A stretch of 64,000 bases of DNA, taken from NCBI GenBank assembly GCA_001566295.1, contig KQ964249.1:806001-870000 (forward strand), read 5' to 3'. The translations under genes and the position numbers were made by a program. The notes beneath the pieces were generated by a model. That model was not told the origin of the DNA and made no database searches. It worked only from the letters and a program-made list of their open reading frames with translations. Shown here one piece after another: positions 34,990 through 46,847 of the stretch. This stretch comes from Microdochium bolleyi. Taxonomy: Eukaryota; Ascomycota; Sordariomycetes; Xylariales; Microdochiaceae. The first letter of the stretch is position 1. Each line of letters opens with the position of its first letter.

Positions 34990-36657
34990 ATGGGCGGTTC
35001 CATCTTCAGTAAGGGCAGCAAACCCCTCTACACGCCGCGCATGCCTCCCCAGGTCTACGAGCACGTCCGGAACCACTGCCACGCCCGGCTGCGGGGGCTG
35101 TTTGTCGCTGTCGCCACGCCGCTCGAGGGTCCCGCGAAGCCGGACTTCGGAGACGTCGACATCTCGCTCGCCTGGCCGCGGGCGGAGCTGTTTCCGACGC
35201 GAGCGGCGCTCCAGACAAGGGCGAGGTTTCCTGGAAGTCTGCTGGAAGCTGCGGCCGCTGCTGTGGGCGCGGTGAGGACCCAGGGCGTGAACGGGAGCTC
35301 GAGCGAGATCCATGCTGCTGTTGCGTGGCCGGAGGAGTATGCGCCTCTGATTCCACCGCTCTCTACCGTTGCTGAGGAAGGCATGTCAGCAGCAGCAACG
35401 ACTGCAGAGAAACTGCCGCCAGCGCGACAGGCTGAAGCGTACATCCAAGTCGACCTCCACATCTTCCCGGATATTCAGACCCTGCAGTGGCAGCTGTTCA
35501 AGCACGCCCACGGTGATCTCTGGGGCATCCTCGGCTCCACGATCAGGCCGTATGGGCTAACGGCTGATGAGGTCGGCCTGTACCTGCGGATCCCGGAGAT
35601 CGAGAAGCTCGACCACAAGAGGGCCAAGGTCTTTCTCACATCGGAGCCTGGAGAAGTGCTGTCGTTCTTGGGCATGAAGGGCGGTGGATGCTACGAGGAT
35701 GCGCCCAAGTCCCCGCGGGATGAGGGCGATGCTGAAGAGGACGTCTGGGCTACGCGTTTTACGGAGAAAAAGGACTTCTTCGAGTATGTTGCCAGCTGCC
35801 GACTCTTTCGCAGCCGACTCACGTGCGGTGAGAACAATTCAACAGCAATGGATGAGAACCCGAAAAATTGTTCTGAAGTGCTTGAGCCAGCTAGTAATGA
35901 GGTCGCGACTTCGAAATCACCCAGTTCGTCAAAGGCAACACCTGCAGCAATAGGAGATCCGACCAGCATAGACGAGACAGCAAGGGATGCGAGCGAATAC
36001 ACAGAGGAGAGCACAAAGTCCCTCCGCTCGCGCGAGCGGCGGCGCATGAAGCACAGACCATTGTTCGCAGAGTTCATGAGCGAGTACTTTCCCGATCACC
36101 ACCACCACCACTCTCTGCTCTACGACGACGTCAGGGCTGAAAGCAGCAGCGTCACCTCTGGCCAGCAGGATGAAGCAACGGCCTACACGAGGGACTCCGT
36201 CCGGGAGGACGCGTTCGTACAGTTCGGCCCTCTGGTCAGATACACGTACGAGCAGAGGCTGCGCGAGTGGACGGCCGAGAGGCAGCGTGTCAGCATCCGG
36301 AAGAGTATCAAGGCCATAGTGCCAGCGCCGTACACCGCTGCGGCTTCCGGTAGTCCATCGCCAGCCGACCAACAGCAACAGCTGGAGAAGGCGGGAGCGG
36401 GATGCGAAGACTGCGAGGAGCGGCTAGACCCGTCCTTCCGCGGGCAGGTTGTCTCGGCGCTGACCAAGATCATTCTGGAGGAGGACTACAGCTTGGGCAT
36501 CAGCCCCGGTGATGCTCTGAGAGATCAGGCGAACGGGTTATTTGATGAGGAAAAAGTCAAAGGCTTCGTAACGAACTCATGGAGAGACGTGGCTTGTGTG
36601 CTTAAGGGGAAGAACACCATCGCTGCGCATCAGCGGACTTCGGTCAACGTGGATTAA
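34990..36657 (+). CDS. Conserved fungal protein of unknown function with a GDVD element
   Basis: A single exon of 555 residues starts at the ATG of MGGSIFSKGSKPLYTPRMP. The N-terminal third contains FGDVDISLAWP, which looks like the acidic strand of a nucleotidyltransferase-type fold, though the upstream Gly-Ser helix is not obvious. The best-conserved looking block is at about residues 165-230: LHIFPDIQTLQWQLFKHA, DLWGILGSTIRPYGLTADEV, GLYLRIPEIEKLDHKRAK and VFLTSEPGEVLSFLGM. I remember this block from uncharacterised proteins of filamentous ascomycetes. A low-complexity Ser/Thr/Glu linker and a His run (DHHHHHS) follow, then a basic C-terminal domain. There is no membrane segment or signal peptide. 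I cannot assign a function. Confidence 0.8.
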   Translation: MGGSIFSKGSKPLYTPRMPPQVYEHVRNHCHARLRGLFVAVATPLEGPAKPDFGDVDISLAWPRAELFPTRAALQTRARFPGSLLEAAAAAVGAVRTQGVNGSSSEIHAAVAWPEEYAPLIPPLSTVAEEGMSAAATTAEKLPPARQAEAYIQVDLHIFPDIQTLQWQLFKHAHGDLWGILGSTIRPYGLTADEVGLYLRIPEIEKLDHKRAKVFLTSEPGEVLSFLGMKGGGCYEDAPKSPRDEGDAEEDVWATRFTEKKDFFEYVASCRLFRSRLTCGENNSTAMDENPKNCSEVLEPASNEVATSKSPSSSKATPAAIGDPTSIDETARDASEYTEESTKSLRSRERRRMKHRPLFAEFMSEYFPDHHHHHSLLYDDVRAESSSVTSGQQDEATAYTRDSVREDAFVQFGPLVRYTYEQRLREWTAERQRVSIRKSIKAIVPAPYTAAASGSPSPADQQQQLEKAGAGCEDCEERLDPSFRGQVVSALTKIILEEDYSLGISPGDALRDQANGLFDEEKVKGFVTNSWRDVACVLKGKNTIAAHQRTSVNVD

Positions 36658-36882
36658 GTGCTCCAGCATGCACAGCACAAGGCATGGTGTACATTGGAAG
36701 CATACTTTGATTACTGGAGCAGGATAAGGAGTCGACGGCCACAGAATCAAGCAGTAGCGTCATCCATTGATTCTTGTTTTCGAAACGGGTAGTATTATTA
36801 GAAAGGGGCCGCCAAAAGGTCTGGTGTCAACATATGCCACTGCGCTCTCATCCTGCCATTGCCCCAGCTTCCTAGGTTTTAT

Positions 36883-38482
36883 TTATAGCTTGAAGTCAGC
36901 ATTCGTCTTCTCCCAGCCCTGCGAGTGACCCGCCGACTGCTCATGCGGCGCCGCCGCAACCCGCTCCGCGAGCTGCAGCTTGAGCGTCTTGGCCCGGTCG
37001 GTGCATAGCTCGTACATGGTGCTCAGGTTGAAGAGGAGTGTGTGGGACGAGCGGCCCTGGGAAACGAGGGACTCGAGGATCTGGCGGCCCTGGTTTGACA
37101 CGAAGAGGTGGTGCGTTAGTACATTGCCGATATGAACTCTGAGGTCGCGAGCTTGATCTGGGGGAAAGGAAGTGCACATGACGTTGAGTGTGGGAGAGAG
37201 AAAGTGATGGTGAACAGGTGGTTGAACTTACCTCCTCCATGCGCCCGACATAGAGCAGACACACGGCGAGATTCACGCCGATCATCTCATCGCGTGACTC
37301 CCCAGCCTCTACGTCCTCGTTACTTCCCCCATCAAGGTCCCGCTTGAGCGCCGCCCACCTGTTCAGAGCCAGCTCGTACTCGCCGTCCGCCATGTCCGCA
37401 AGCGCCTCGAGGACACTCTCCGCCACACTGCCACCGCCGCCCTCACCACTCCGCACGATACACCGCCTCGCCTGCTCAACGTCGCCGACATGCAGCCACA
37501 GCAGCGCCTTGCTCATCGCCAGCCTCTCGCTCCCTCGCGCACCCACACCACCACTGCTGCTAGCCTTCAACGTGGCGAGATGCTCCGCCGCGCCCAGCAG
37601 ATCCTCCTGCTCGACCAGCGCGCCCGCGACCTTGACACCCAGATCAGCGAGCCTCTCGCGCCACAGCTCTGCCGCGGAGTGGTCGTGCGCGCGCAGCGCC
37701 CGGCCGATCTCCCGCCGCGCGTCGCGCGCGAGCTCGTAGTAGCCGACCACGGCCCTGCGGGGGTCCCCGAAGCCCAGCGTCTGCAGGCGCACCGCGAGCA
37801 GCCGCAGCTCCCAGGGGACGAGGTGCGCGCCCGTCAGGGGGTCGAGGTAGAACGCGGAGCTGAGGTCCTCGAGGGCCTTGGCCTCCTGCGCGGCCAAGGG
37901 CACCGCGTCAATCAGGCACAGGCACGAGAGCCGCGTGTAGAGCAGACTGAAGACGCGGGCGTGGTCGGTCGGGGACACGGGCGGGTGCGCGGCGGCCTGG
38001 GTGACGGAGACGGGGCTGCTGGTCAGCGCCTGCACGGCGGCGATGGCGGCGGCGCGGAAGTGGCCCTGCGCGAGCAGGTCCGGGATCGGGGCCTCCGGGC
38101 TGGGCTGGCGGGACGGGGTGCGGAAGGGTGCTGGGATGGACAGCGGCGAGATCTGGTGGTAGATCTCGGGCTTGAGAAGGAAGGAGAAGTCCTTGGACGT
38201 CAGGGGCGCCGAGTCGCCCACGAGGGTGCGTTGGGCTGATGCCGAGCGGGAACCTGTCGTCGACAGTGGCCGGGGAGCTGGCGATCGTGCCGGCGAGCGC
38301 GGGAAGGGCTGTGTTGAGCTGGGGCGAGGGCTCCCGCCCTGGACCGGTGATGCTAGGCCTGACGAGCCTTGTGGTGAGAGAGGACTGTGTAGGATGGTCA
38401 GTCTGGTGAGATCTCCTTGTTGTTGTATAGGATGGAGGGGAACGGAGATAGGAATTTGTCCAAATAGGTTGATCGTACTCAT
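36883..38482 (-). CDS. TRAPP complex subunit, TRAPPC12-like
   Basis: Two exons (38482-37232 and 37089-36883) give 485 residues. The start is the ATG of MSTINLFGQIPIS; there is no earlier in-frame ATG nearby. The N-terminal ~100 residues are Ser/Pro-rich and disordered. The rest is a TPR-like helical array, with the family-typical stretches YLDPLTGAHLVPWELRLLAV and LQTLGFGDPRRAVVGYYELA. The C-terminus reads GRQILESLVSQGRSSHTLLF then NLSTMYELCTDRAK. The intron is 142 bases, with a perfect TACTAAC branch site about 20 bases before the acceptor; this decides the acceptor and joins GRMEE directly to GRQILESL. TRAPPC12 is a subunit of TRAPPIII-type tethering complexes that act as a Rab exchange factor in ER-Golgi and autophagy traffic. 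The assignment is from recalled family features. Confidence 0.83.
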
Positions 38483-39342
38483 CTGTGTCAAGTGGCCCTT
38501 TGGTCAGGGTCCGTCTTATTGCTAGATGGAGTCGTTGTCAGAGTACAGATATGGATAAATGGGATACCCCTCAGGTGAGGTATCTCCGCGGCGACATTGT
38601 CCTTCCTGTCCGCCCATCTAGGCGAGTAAAATGGGAAGCCTGAACAACCCTCGAAAGGAGGTTATGGGCAGCGCACATTGACATGAGGCTGCGATGCTGT
38701 CGGGGTGAGATGGGACCGGGCGAGGAGTTCAGCTTACGTCTCGCTCCAGAGCGCGCCCGCGCTAGCCCGCTCGGACTTGACAGTCGTTGTGAATGGTCCA
38801 TCTGTGGCCTCTCCTTAGGACCTGGATGTTATGATTGCTGCCAATGACAAGAGGTTGTGTATTTGCTTGAGGACTTCGGTCATGGGAAAGCGGCGTGCAA
38901 GGCGGTTCCCAAGCCCGGGCACCCCCACACGGCCGTTCCAGATGTGGACTCTGGGTGCAGACAGTGTGTTAGACAGTATCAATACATGGGCTTCGCATAG
39001 CGAAAGGCGCTTGCACTGTAGAGGCTTCTGTGTGGGCCAGAGTTCCCGACAGCCTCCCACACCAGTCTTTCAAACTGATCATTCTCCGGCAAGATCAAGC
39101 GTGTGGCGAGCTGCTGATTCTGCATTATGGTGTATTCGATCATTATCTATACATGGACTCATGTCTTTCTATGTGTTCTAAACTGCCACCATACCATCGC
39201 CACACCTCGGTTATGCTGGGAAAATCAGAAAAAAGAAATCAACTCGCTTGCGAATGCCGGCCACCGTATACATCTCATACATTTCACTTTATACCTATAC
39301 CATAATAACAACACCCATTCTCCATCATCCAATCACAACACA
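38483..39342. other. Intergenic spacer, 0.86 kb
   Basis: Promoter side of the TRAPPC12-like gene, extending to the tRNA. The sequence becomes AT-rich just before the tRNA (39180-39340). No ORF is supported. Confidence 0.6.
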
Positions 39343-39452
39343 GCGGGGATAGCTCAGCTGGGAGAGCGTCAGACTGAAGTCAACAACTTCGGTTCTACTG
39401 GTTCAACAACCAAGTCATCTGAAGGTCGGGTGTTCGATCCACCCTCACCGCA
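39343..39452 (+). tRNA. tRNA-Phe (GAA) with a 37-base intron
   Basis: The mature parts fold as a 73-base cloverleaf. They comprise the D arm (GCTCAGCTGGGAGAGC), the anticodon arm CAGACTGAAG + ATCTG with anticodon GAA, and the T arm GGGTGTTCGATCCACCC. The discriminator is A. The intron lies one base 3' of the anticodon, the canonical position, spans 39380-39416 and contains CTTC, able to pair with the anticodon region. The acceptor stem (GCGGGGA with TCACCGC) has one G-A mismatch at the fifth pair. A T5 run at 39487-39491 may terminate Pol III. Confidence 0.93.
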
Positions 39453-39733
39453 TAATTGTGAGCCTCTGGAGCATCCAGGATTGTTCTTTTTGCTGTTCTG
39501 GTGCACTGGGATCGTGTTGAGAGTCGTGACGGTGCTTTGGAGTTGGTGATTGACTGGCTGACATTGTCGTGCGAGGCGGTAGAGTTCTGAGCCGGCTATG
39601 GCTTATACAAGGGGCCATCGCATCCCCAGAGCTAACCTTTTCCCCTTTTGCCTTCCTAATTCTATGTTGTGGGTGCACGAAGTAGTGGCGAGGTGCTGTA
39701 GAAGTTCGGACTGCTATGCATCGTAGAACCACC

Positions 39734-41916
39734 TCAAGTACGTGCGCCGGCATCGTCAGATGAGACGACAATACTTGGCGTGCCTGACACGGTAGGGCTG
39801 CCAACAGTCCTGTCGCCAGTAGCGCTGATACGGTCAGGGCTGCTGCTGCGAAGCTGGCCTGGATATTCGATCACGGGAACTTCGAGCGTATTGCTCCGTT
39901 TCTGTTTGCCAAAGGCCCTCGCACTAGGACTACGACGCCCGCCAGGCTCGCCCAGGTCCATGCTCGAGCGTGGCGACTTGTCTGTCGGCAGTGTGCTCGA
40001 CCGAGGTTTGTTATTGGGCAAGGTTGACCCGTTCCCCCCTATGATGTTCAGAGGCCGCACGTCGTCATCAAACGATGCCTGCCTCGACCCAGTACCGCCT
40101 AATACCAGCTCGGGTATCGCACCGGACACAAAAGGCCCGTTGAAGCTACTGGCACGTGATCGCTGTGGCCTCAGCTCTGGTGTAAGGCTTCCGTCGGCCT
40201 CTCGTGGCTGGTTGTAAGCTTCGCGAATATCGTTCAGCCTAGAATTTCGCTCCGCCTCACCGGGGATCTCGGGAAAATCGACTGCCTTGCCGTGCTTAAA
40301 GTCGGAACTGTCGAATCGCTCGTGCGCAGCAGTACCCAAGTAGTTTGCCATCGAGTTGAAGTAGCCTGCCACGCGCCGCCTGCTGGCCGCGTCGATCGTC
40401 CTCGTCCTCCGTATGGACAGTGTGTCCATCTCGGTATCTTCTACAGTGCTGGCTCGACGCAGCATTTCATTCTCGGTAAGTTCGGACAGCGAGACGCCAA
40501 GCCCAAGGCCTGTCCGCATGACCTGCTGGCGATGGCTGCTGCTGTGCGTGCTAGATCCGTCCTGGATGCTCGGTGATCTGTGGATTGGCGAGTGCGGCGA
40601 GTGGTGGGCACACTGGCAGCAGCAACTCTTGTTTGCAGGTGAATGCACCTCACCTGTCACTGCTTCGGCATCTGCAAGTAAAAGGGTGTACAGAGAGCCG
40701 AGGACTGCCATGGCAGTTCCCACGAGGGGCGCCCATTGACCTGTACATGGTCAGCACCAAGCCATTTGCAAGGTCAGAGGTCTAGGAAGCGCGACGTACC
40801 AATGCTCTGCACGTTTTCCGTCTCCCACATCATAGGCTCGCCGAAGAAGTTGATCTCGCCAATGACAAGGATGGCCACAACCGCTGCGCCAAAGAGGAGG
40901 ATCTCCAGCACACTCAGAAAGCTCTGAACCACGGCATTGATGCGCAGCATGCCTCCGACTGTCGCGCCGTTCGTGCCTTCAATCTTCTCCTGCAAGTCTC
41001 CGGTGCCGAAGCGCGACTTCCAGTTGAGCTCGAGAATCTTGATCCATGTGGATATAAGATAGAGTATGGCTGGAATGCAGCAGGCAGCTGCCAGCAGGGT
41101 CGCGGCGTTGAACGTGAGCGCTGTCGGGGCGGGGATCACATATATCTCGCTTGTGGCGCCCATCCTCATAGGTGATTTCGGGCCACTGCCTCCCTCCTGG
41201 CAGTAGTCCAGACCACATGGTGTTTCGCCATACGGGAAGCCGTTGCTATCGAGTGTGCAAGGTATTGGATGCGACCGGAAGAACTCTACTGTCAAGCTGA
41301 GTAGTCCTACGGCAGAGGTGAGCGACACAGTTCTTGCGGATACAAGTTGTTGGTCGCGGCTTACCGGCAAGAACCAGACCGGTCCACAGGAAGATGATGT
41401 TGCGCCCCGGATCGTAAAAGTACGTCCGCGACAATCTCGTCGTGACGGGGACGGCCAGGATGCCGATCGAGCACAATTGGAAAGCGCCGTATATGTCTAA
41501 GTCGATGGCACCTAAGACAAGCCGTCCAGGGATGTCAGCGAAATCGTCAGCGCTTCTGCATGAAGCGAGGCTCACGTACCATCGACATGTAGTACCGCAA
41601 GAGCGATACCGTGGAAAGCTGCCACTGCAGGGAAGATCAGCGCCGCAGCGAGGCAGGCGTTGCGCAGCCACTCCGTCTTTCTGGCTATGACACAGGCGGC
41701 GACCAGGATGTAGTACCTGCAGAGATGTGATGGCGTTAGTAAACTCCCTCACGCCCTTGGCAGACATGATTCGCGTGAGGCGTGGGCCTACAGTATGCGG
41801 GACCCGAGTCCATATTGGCCCGAGAGCGGCCAGGCGCAAATCACTTGAATGTGCTTCTGCGTGGCTGGCGATGTGGCGATCTCGAGTGCGGAGCTTGCGT
41901 TGAACAAGGCGGGCAT
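39734..41916 (-). CDS. Orphan seven-helix fungal membrane protein with long cytosolic tail
   Basis: Five exons (41916-41792, 41716-41580, 41511-41365, 41306-40800, 40740-39734) join in frame to 640 residues, from MPALFNASSALEIATS to SSDDAGART. Seven hydrophobic helices are visible: YYILVAACVIA, ACLAAALIFPAVAAFHGIAL, LCSIGILAVPV, IIFLWTGLVLAGLLSLTV, LLAAACCIPAILYLIST, LEILLFGAAVVAILVIG and LVGTAMAVLGSLYTLLL. A non-membrane loop with paired cysteines (PIPCTLDSNG, TPCGLDYC) sits between helices four and five. The last 320 residues are a hydrophilic Ser/Arg-rich tail with many SP and RS sites. The topology is receptor-like, but I find no motif of a known fungal GPCR class or transporter. Confidence 0.82.
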
Positions 41917-43774
41917 GTTCGGATCGGCAGTAGGTGGTGATGATGTCCGACTGTGTCAGAAGGATGCAGCCAGACTCGCGAAAGACATGAGTGCAGCCAG
42001 TGTTTGAGGCGAGCGAAGTGAGAGATCAAGGGAGGCAGACTCGACGACAATGCAATCTAGGACCGGCGGTCTTGGTTGAGAGGCCGCTTATGTTTGTGGA
42101 AGGTGGTCGCGTGAGGGGGCGGCGAGCAATGAACCTGACGCCCAGGAGCCTTGCGTCTATCTTGTCCGACATGACAAGCTCCAGCCCAGGACAGCACGCA
42201 GGACTGGGCGCAGCCTTGCTGCTTTGTATCGGCATTCGACGTTGTCACGCATGCCTTCATTCGGCGGCTTCCGAGAGGTCTACTAGGCTGCTTGTCCTAC
42301 CTGACATGCTGCACGTGGACAGATGAAGACCCAAGCAAGCAAGTCTGGGGCTGTGCGGGGTGATCGCAGCGGCCGGGTCTTCACGGATCTCACTCCTTCC
42401 CAATGGGTGGTGACGTGCCAGGCAGCTACAGAGTCCCTGAGTGGTCGGTGACACAAAGCAGCAAGGCGCTGGATTCTGAGGCCGGACTGGTGTTGATCGG
42501 TCATGCTAACACTCTAGCTGAAAGTGCACTTTTGGGAATTAGCACTGCAGTGCTCTGAAGATCATCCACCTATTTGACGCAGAACCCCAGCCGGCTTTCG
42601 GTGACTGCAATAAGGATGGAGGATCCCTGCGTGGTGCGGGCCCCATGCCCAAACCCAATCGAGCTCTTCCGCGGTTGGTAGGCTGCACACACACTGCGCC
42701 CCTCGGCACGGGTGCTGCAGCCGCTGTTCGGAGTATGGAGTATGCAACACTGGAAGCTGCAGTCAGCCATCGTCCGGACACGTGTAAGCCGGAGCATGAC
42801 GCCCAGTGGACCATCTCCTCACACTCACACGTCGTTACTCGGCTGAGTGAAGCGGGCTGGAAGATACAACCCCGAAGTGTTTGAGGGCGGCTGTGACGTG
42901 ACGAATGTTTGGCGACAATCGAGTCCTCTCTAAAAAGCTTGTTCGTGTCTCCACCGCACCAAGCTCATTAGGGGCCCTGCCAGGAACTGCAATGATTGTC
43001 GACACCCCGTCGGTGGCTCGTTCGCTCTCGACGCTTCAGGCTGCTGGGTGGGGTCGGGTGTCGTACAGGAACCTGCAGGCATAGCCACCAGCGCTACCCG
43101 TGTCGTGTCTGCGAACTGTTACAGCGGGTGGTGCTTCGAGAATGCTCGCGTGGTCTTCCTCCGTACTTGGCAGGCGAGGGCACGGCGGTGGTGGCCTGGA
43201 TGCGATCCGCGTCCAGTATCGTCTGGTGTCGATGGTGGCCCTGGAGAGATCGGCCCACTCCTTGCATGGTTGTGTTGATCGTGATACGAGTCGGCCATGC
43301 TTGAGACAATGGCCCATCTGGTCTATGAACTACCAGTCTTGAGGCAGGCCGCGCGGAACGGCAAAGTCGTCAGTCATGAAGGGGCCGCTGGCGGGCCCGC
43401 AGCAACGTAATGCCGCCTCAGAGGAAGCTGCGATGGTGGTTGTGGTGGTCAAGAACCTTGGCAGCTCGGCGGGCGCTGGGTCATGCCAATGGCCTCAGCG
43501 GCTTTGCCCACATGTCATCCTAACCAGTCTTGGCGAGCAGGCCCGCCGGGCGCACAGGGGACCTCCCTTAGTGGGCGAGCTGGGCATCAATGGACCCGGC
43601 AGTGCATTGCCACGCCGAAGGAAACAACGACAAGACAATGAGAAAACCATTGCTTCCTCCAACTCCAGGATGGTTCGAAGGCCGTCGCTTCTGGCATTGT
43701 GCGCATAGTCTTCCCTACCCGACATCGCGGGCCGTCCTCACTTGCACAGGGTACATGAGAGCCCTCGCCACGCC
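41917..43774. other. 1.9 kb intergenic region with divergent promoters
   Basis: Separates the orphan membrane protein (-) from the antiporter (+). Open frames are short and overlap on both strands without family motifs. No RNA gene seen. Confidence 0.55.
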
Positions 43775-46095
43775 ATGGCCAACACCAGCGACTCCTGCGC
43801 CAACACGGGCGATGTCAATAGCATCCGGGAATGGAGGTCCATCGTTACACTCATCGTCTTTGTGATCACCAGTACGTCTCACAAAGTCCTGGCTGCCGTA
43901 CCGCCGCACCGCGGCGGGACCACATCACCTTGTAGTTAGAACAACACTGACACGCTCGCAGACATCATTGTACTTGCGCCCTTTCACATTCCCATACCTG
44001 TTCCCAGGTCGTTCAACGACGGGCTGCGGCAATGCTTCGTCAAGGCGCGCATCATCCCGCCGAGGCGTGAGCTGGCTACCGTGGAACCCACTGAGAAGCA
44101 CGCGACCACTACCTGGAGGATTCCCATCAACCTCATCACCGCCCCGCTCATCGCAGACTTGTTCCTGCTCGCCATCGGCGCCATAGGACGGCAGGAAGTC
44201 GTCGAGGGGACTTACGGTGGCTGCTCAATCTACCCGTACGATATCATGATCTTCTTCATCACGCTCGCCTACGTCGCAATCTCCATCGACGCCTCGGGAC
44301 TCATCAGGTATCTCGCCTTCAAGGTCCTGCAGAAGGGCGGCAAAGTAGGCCCGTGGCTCTTCTTTTACCTATACGCCTTTTTCTTCGCCCTCGGCAGCTT
44401 TATCGGCAACGACCCCATCATCCTCTCGGGCACGGCATTCCTGTCGTACATGACTCGCGTCTCGCGCAACATTGTACACCCTCGAGCATGGATCTTCACG
44501 CAATTCGCAGCCGCGAACATTTCCTCGGCGATCTTGGTTTCGTCGAACCCCACGAACCTTGTCCTGGCTGGCGCCTTCAACATCAAGTTCATCATATACA
44601 CGGCCAACATGATCGTGCCGGTGGTGGTCACGGCCGTCGTCCTGTTCCCGTTCCTGCTGTACATCATCTTCGCCGACGAAAGTCTGATCCCGTCGTCCAT
44701 CCAGATGCATGAGCTGTCCGAAGAAGCCAAGGCAAAGAAACCTGTGAACCCCAACATCCCGCATGCCCGCGGCACAGCCGAGGAGGATGAGGAGGATGGC
44801 GTCAATGATGAGAAAGGAAAGCAGCTCTCGCTCGAAGAGGTTATGAACCCTTTTCTTGACAAGAAGGGTGCCGCTTTCGGTGCCGTGGTCATGGCTGCAA
44901 CCTTGATCACCGTTCTTGCCATCAACGCTTCGCAGATCACTGGTGGCCACATCCATGTTTATATGATCACACTGCCTGCAGCTGTCATCATGTTGTGCTG
45001 GGATCTCGCATTGGGCTGGCTCAACCGCAAAGAGACCCGGCGTATCTCGCAGCAAGGCCGAGAGGAAATTGAGCGGAATCGCGCGGAGCGTGCAGCCCGG
45101 GAGGCAGAGACAGAGATCGCACCACACCCATCGGCAGCCACGAGTACGAGCACCGATACCCAGACCGCTGGCATTCAGTCTGTGCAGACTGAAGATGCGG
45201 CAGGCGTACCCGCCATGTCAGACAAGGGCGCGCAGAGCTCCAGCAGCCTGACAGACCAATCGGCTAGTAATGAGGCTGGCAACACCACCGAAGAGGAGGC
45301 GCAGGCGAGTCGGCGCTCTGATGATCGTGTCAAGGGCAATGCGGTTCTGCAAGATGGCAAATCAGGCCAAGTCGCGGCAACGAAAAAGGCTACCGCTTCT
45401 GCTAGGACTCCCGAGAAAGCTTCCCTGGTCTCGAAAACCGAAGATGCCTTGGATTGGGCACGGGAAACGTTTCCGACTGTCATGGCTGTCATGTCCCATC
45501 TTCCATTCGCGCTGATCCCCTTCGCCTTCTGCATGTTCATCTTGGTACAAGGTCTCGTCACCAAGGGCTGGATCCAGGTCTTTGCGTATGGTTGGGACCA
45601 TTGGGTCGAGAAGACGGGAACGGTGGGTGCGATTGGTGGCATGGGATTCCTGGCCGTGATCTTGTGCAACGTAAGTCATCTTCTCCCGTCATTGGCTCCA
45701 CCCCGAACTTGGGGACCGAAATGCTAAACGTTTCCTAGTTCTCCGGCACGAATATCGGCACCACTATTTTGCTTTGCCGTGTCGTCCAGGGCTGGGAAGC
45801 CCTGCACCTCAACAGCGACAACTTCATCAGCGACCGCACCTTCTGGGCGACGGTGTACGGCATGGCGTTGGGTGTCAACTACGGCGCATTCAGCATCGCC
45901 TTCAGCGCGTCCCTCGCCGGCCTGCTCTGGCGGGACATCCTGGCGCGCAAGCACATCCATGTGCGCAGTCTCGACTTTGCCCGTGTCAACCTTCCGATCA
46001 TCGCCATCTCGATGATTGTCGGCTGCACGGTGCTTGTTGGGCAGGTTTACATCACGAGGAGCGAGGCTCCAGTTGTGATTGACAGGGCTTCATGA
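43775..46095 (+). CDS. ArsB/NhaD (citrate-transporter-like) family antiporter
   Basis: Three exons (43775-43871, 43962-45670, 45739-46095) join to 720 residues. The start is the ATG of MANTSDSCANTGDV; an earlier ATG at 43755 is out of frame. Many helices are present: SIVTLIVFVITNIIVL, PLIADLFLLAIGAIG, MIFFITLAYVAISIDASGLI, FFYLYAFFFALGSF, MIVPVVVTAVVLFPFLLYII and others. Re-entrant signatures are FIGNDPIILSGTAFL and SSNPTNLVLAG in the first half and NFSGTNIGTTILL in the second, as in the ion-transporter superfamily. Between the two halves is a cytosolic insert of about 200 residues, charged and Ser/Ala/Thr-rich. The likely job is Na+/H+ or anion exchange; the substrate cannot be fixed from sequence. 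Confidence 0.87.
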
Positions 46096-46847
46096 TGAGG
46101 CGAAGAGATTGGATTTAGTGCACGAGCGTTATAGACTTGATATTGTAGATAGAAGATAATCCCGATTGATCCCAAAGCATGCTTCTAAGTTGCACAATGA
46201 CCTGGAGTGCAAGGACTGCAGGTGGGTATTTCGCACGAATTTCGAATCTTTGTTGCGGAGGCATCAAGGCTCTCCCACTACCCGGCAGCCGGACTGGTGA
46301 TGCTCCAGTGCCGTGACTCCAGTCCTGTGCAATTGTCGAGTACAGTGCCCCACTCTTCAGAAGTCCGGTCTTGGCGCTGCGAAAACGGGTCCAGACTTTT
46401 GGGTCAATCATCAAACTGCAGACCACCTGGGCACGCTTGACCTTGCAGCCCTTGAGGGACCTGACGACGAAGACGACGACGCCGACCACGACCGCTCTGA
46501 CGACTGCCGCCTGAACAACACGGCCACGAACAGCGCAGGTGCAGACCTGAAAAGCACGAGCCGGAATAACAGAAGCCTGTATGACGATTGAGCGCACAGC
46601 ACCCGGAGCGAGTGCAGAATAATTGTCGGCCCACGATCCTCGAAACGAGGAGGATTTGAACAGTCAGACATTGGCTGGATAACTACGATCTGGGCACAAG
46701 CGAGTACAGCGGTGCTCTCGAGAGATATACGACGCGGACGAAAAGCTCTTTGCTTGTCACCCGGCTCTGTCCGTCACCGCACGGCGACAATTCGACTCTG
46801 TCCATATTTCGAACCAGCCGCACGCCACAACCTTCGTAATAGCCAAA
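46096..46847. other. Intergenic spacer
   Basis: 3' flank of the antiporter gene and promoter of the mL40 gene. No ORF is supported. Confidence 0.6.

Noticed and set aside
37090..37179. Alternative acceptor at CCCCCAG extending the second TRAPPC12 exon (..QARDLRVHIGNVL..)
   Set aside because: It is out of phase with the GAG|GTAAGT donor, and it would retain the TACTAAC branch site that serves the downstream, in-phase acceptor.
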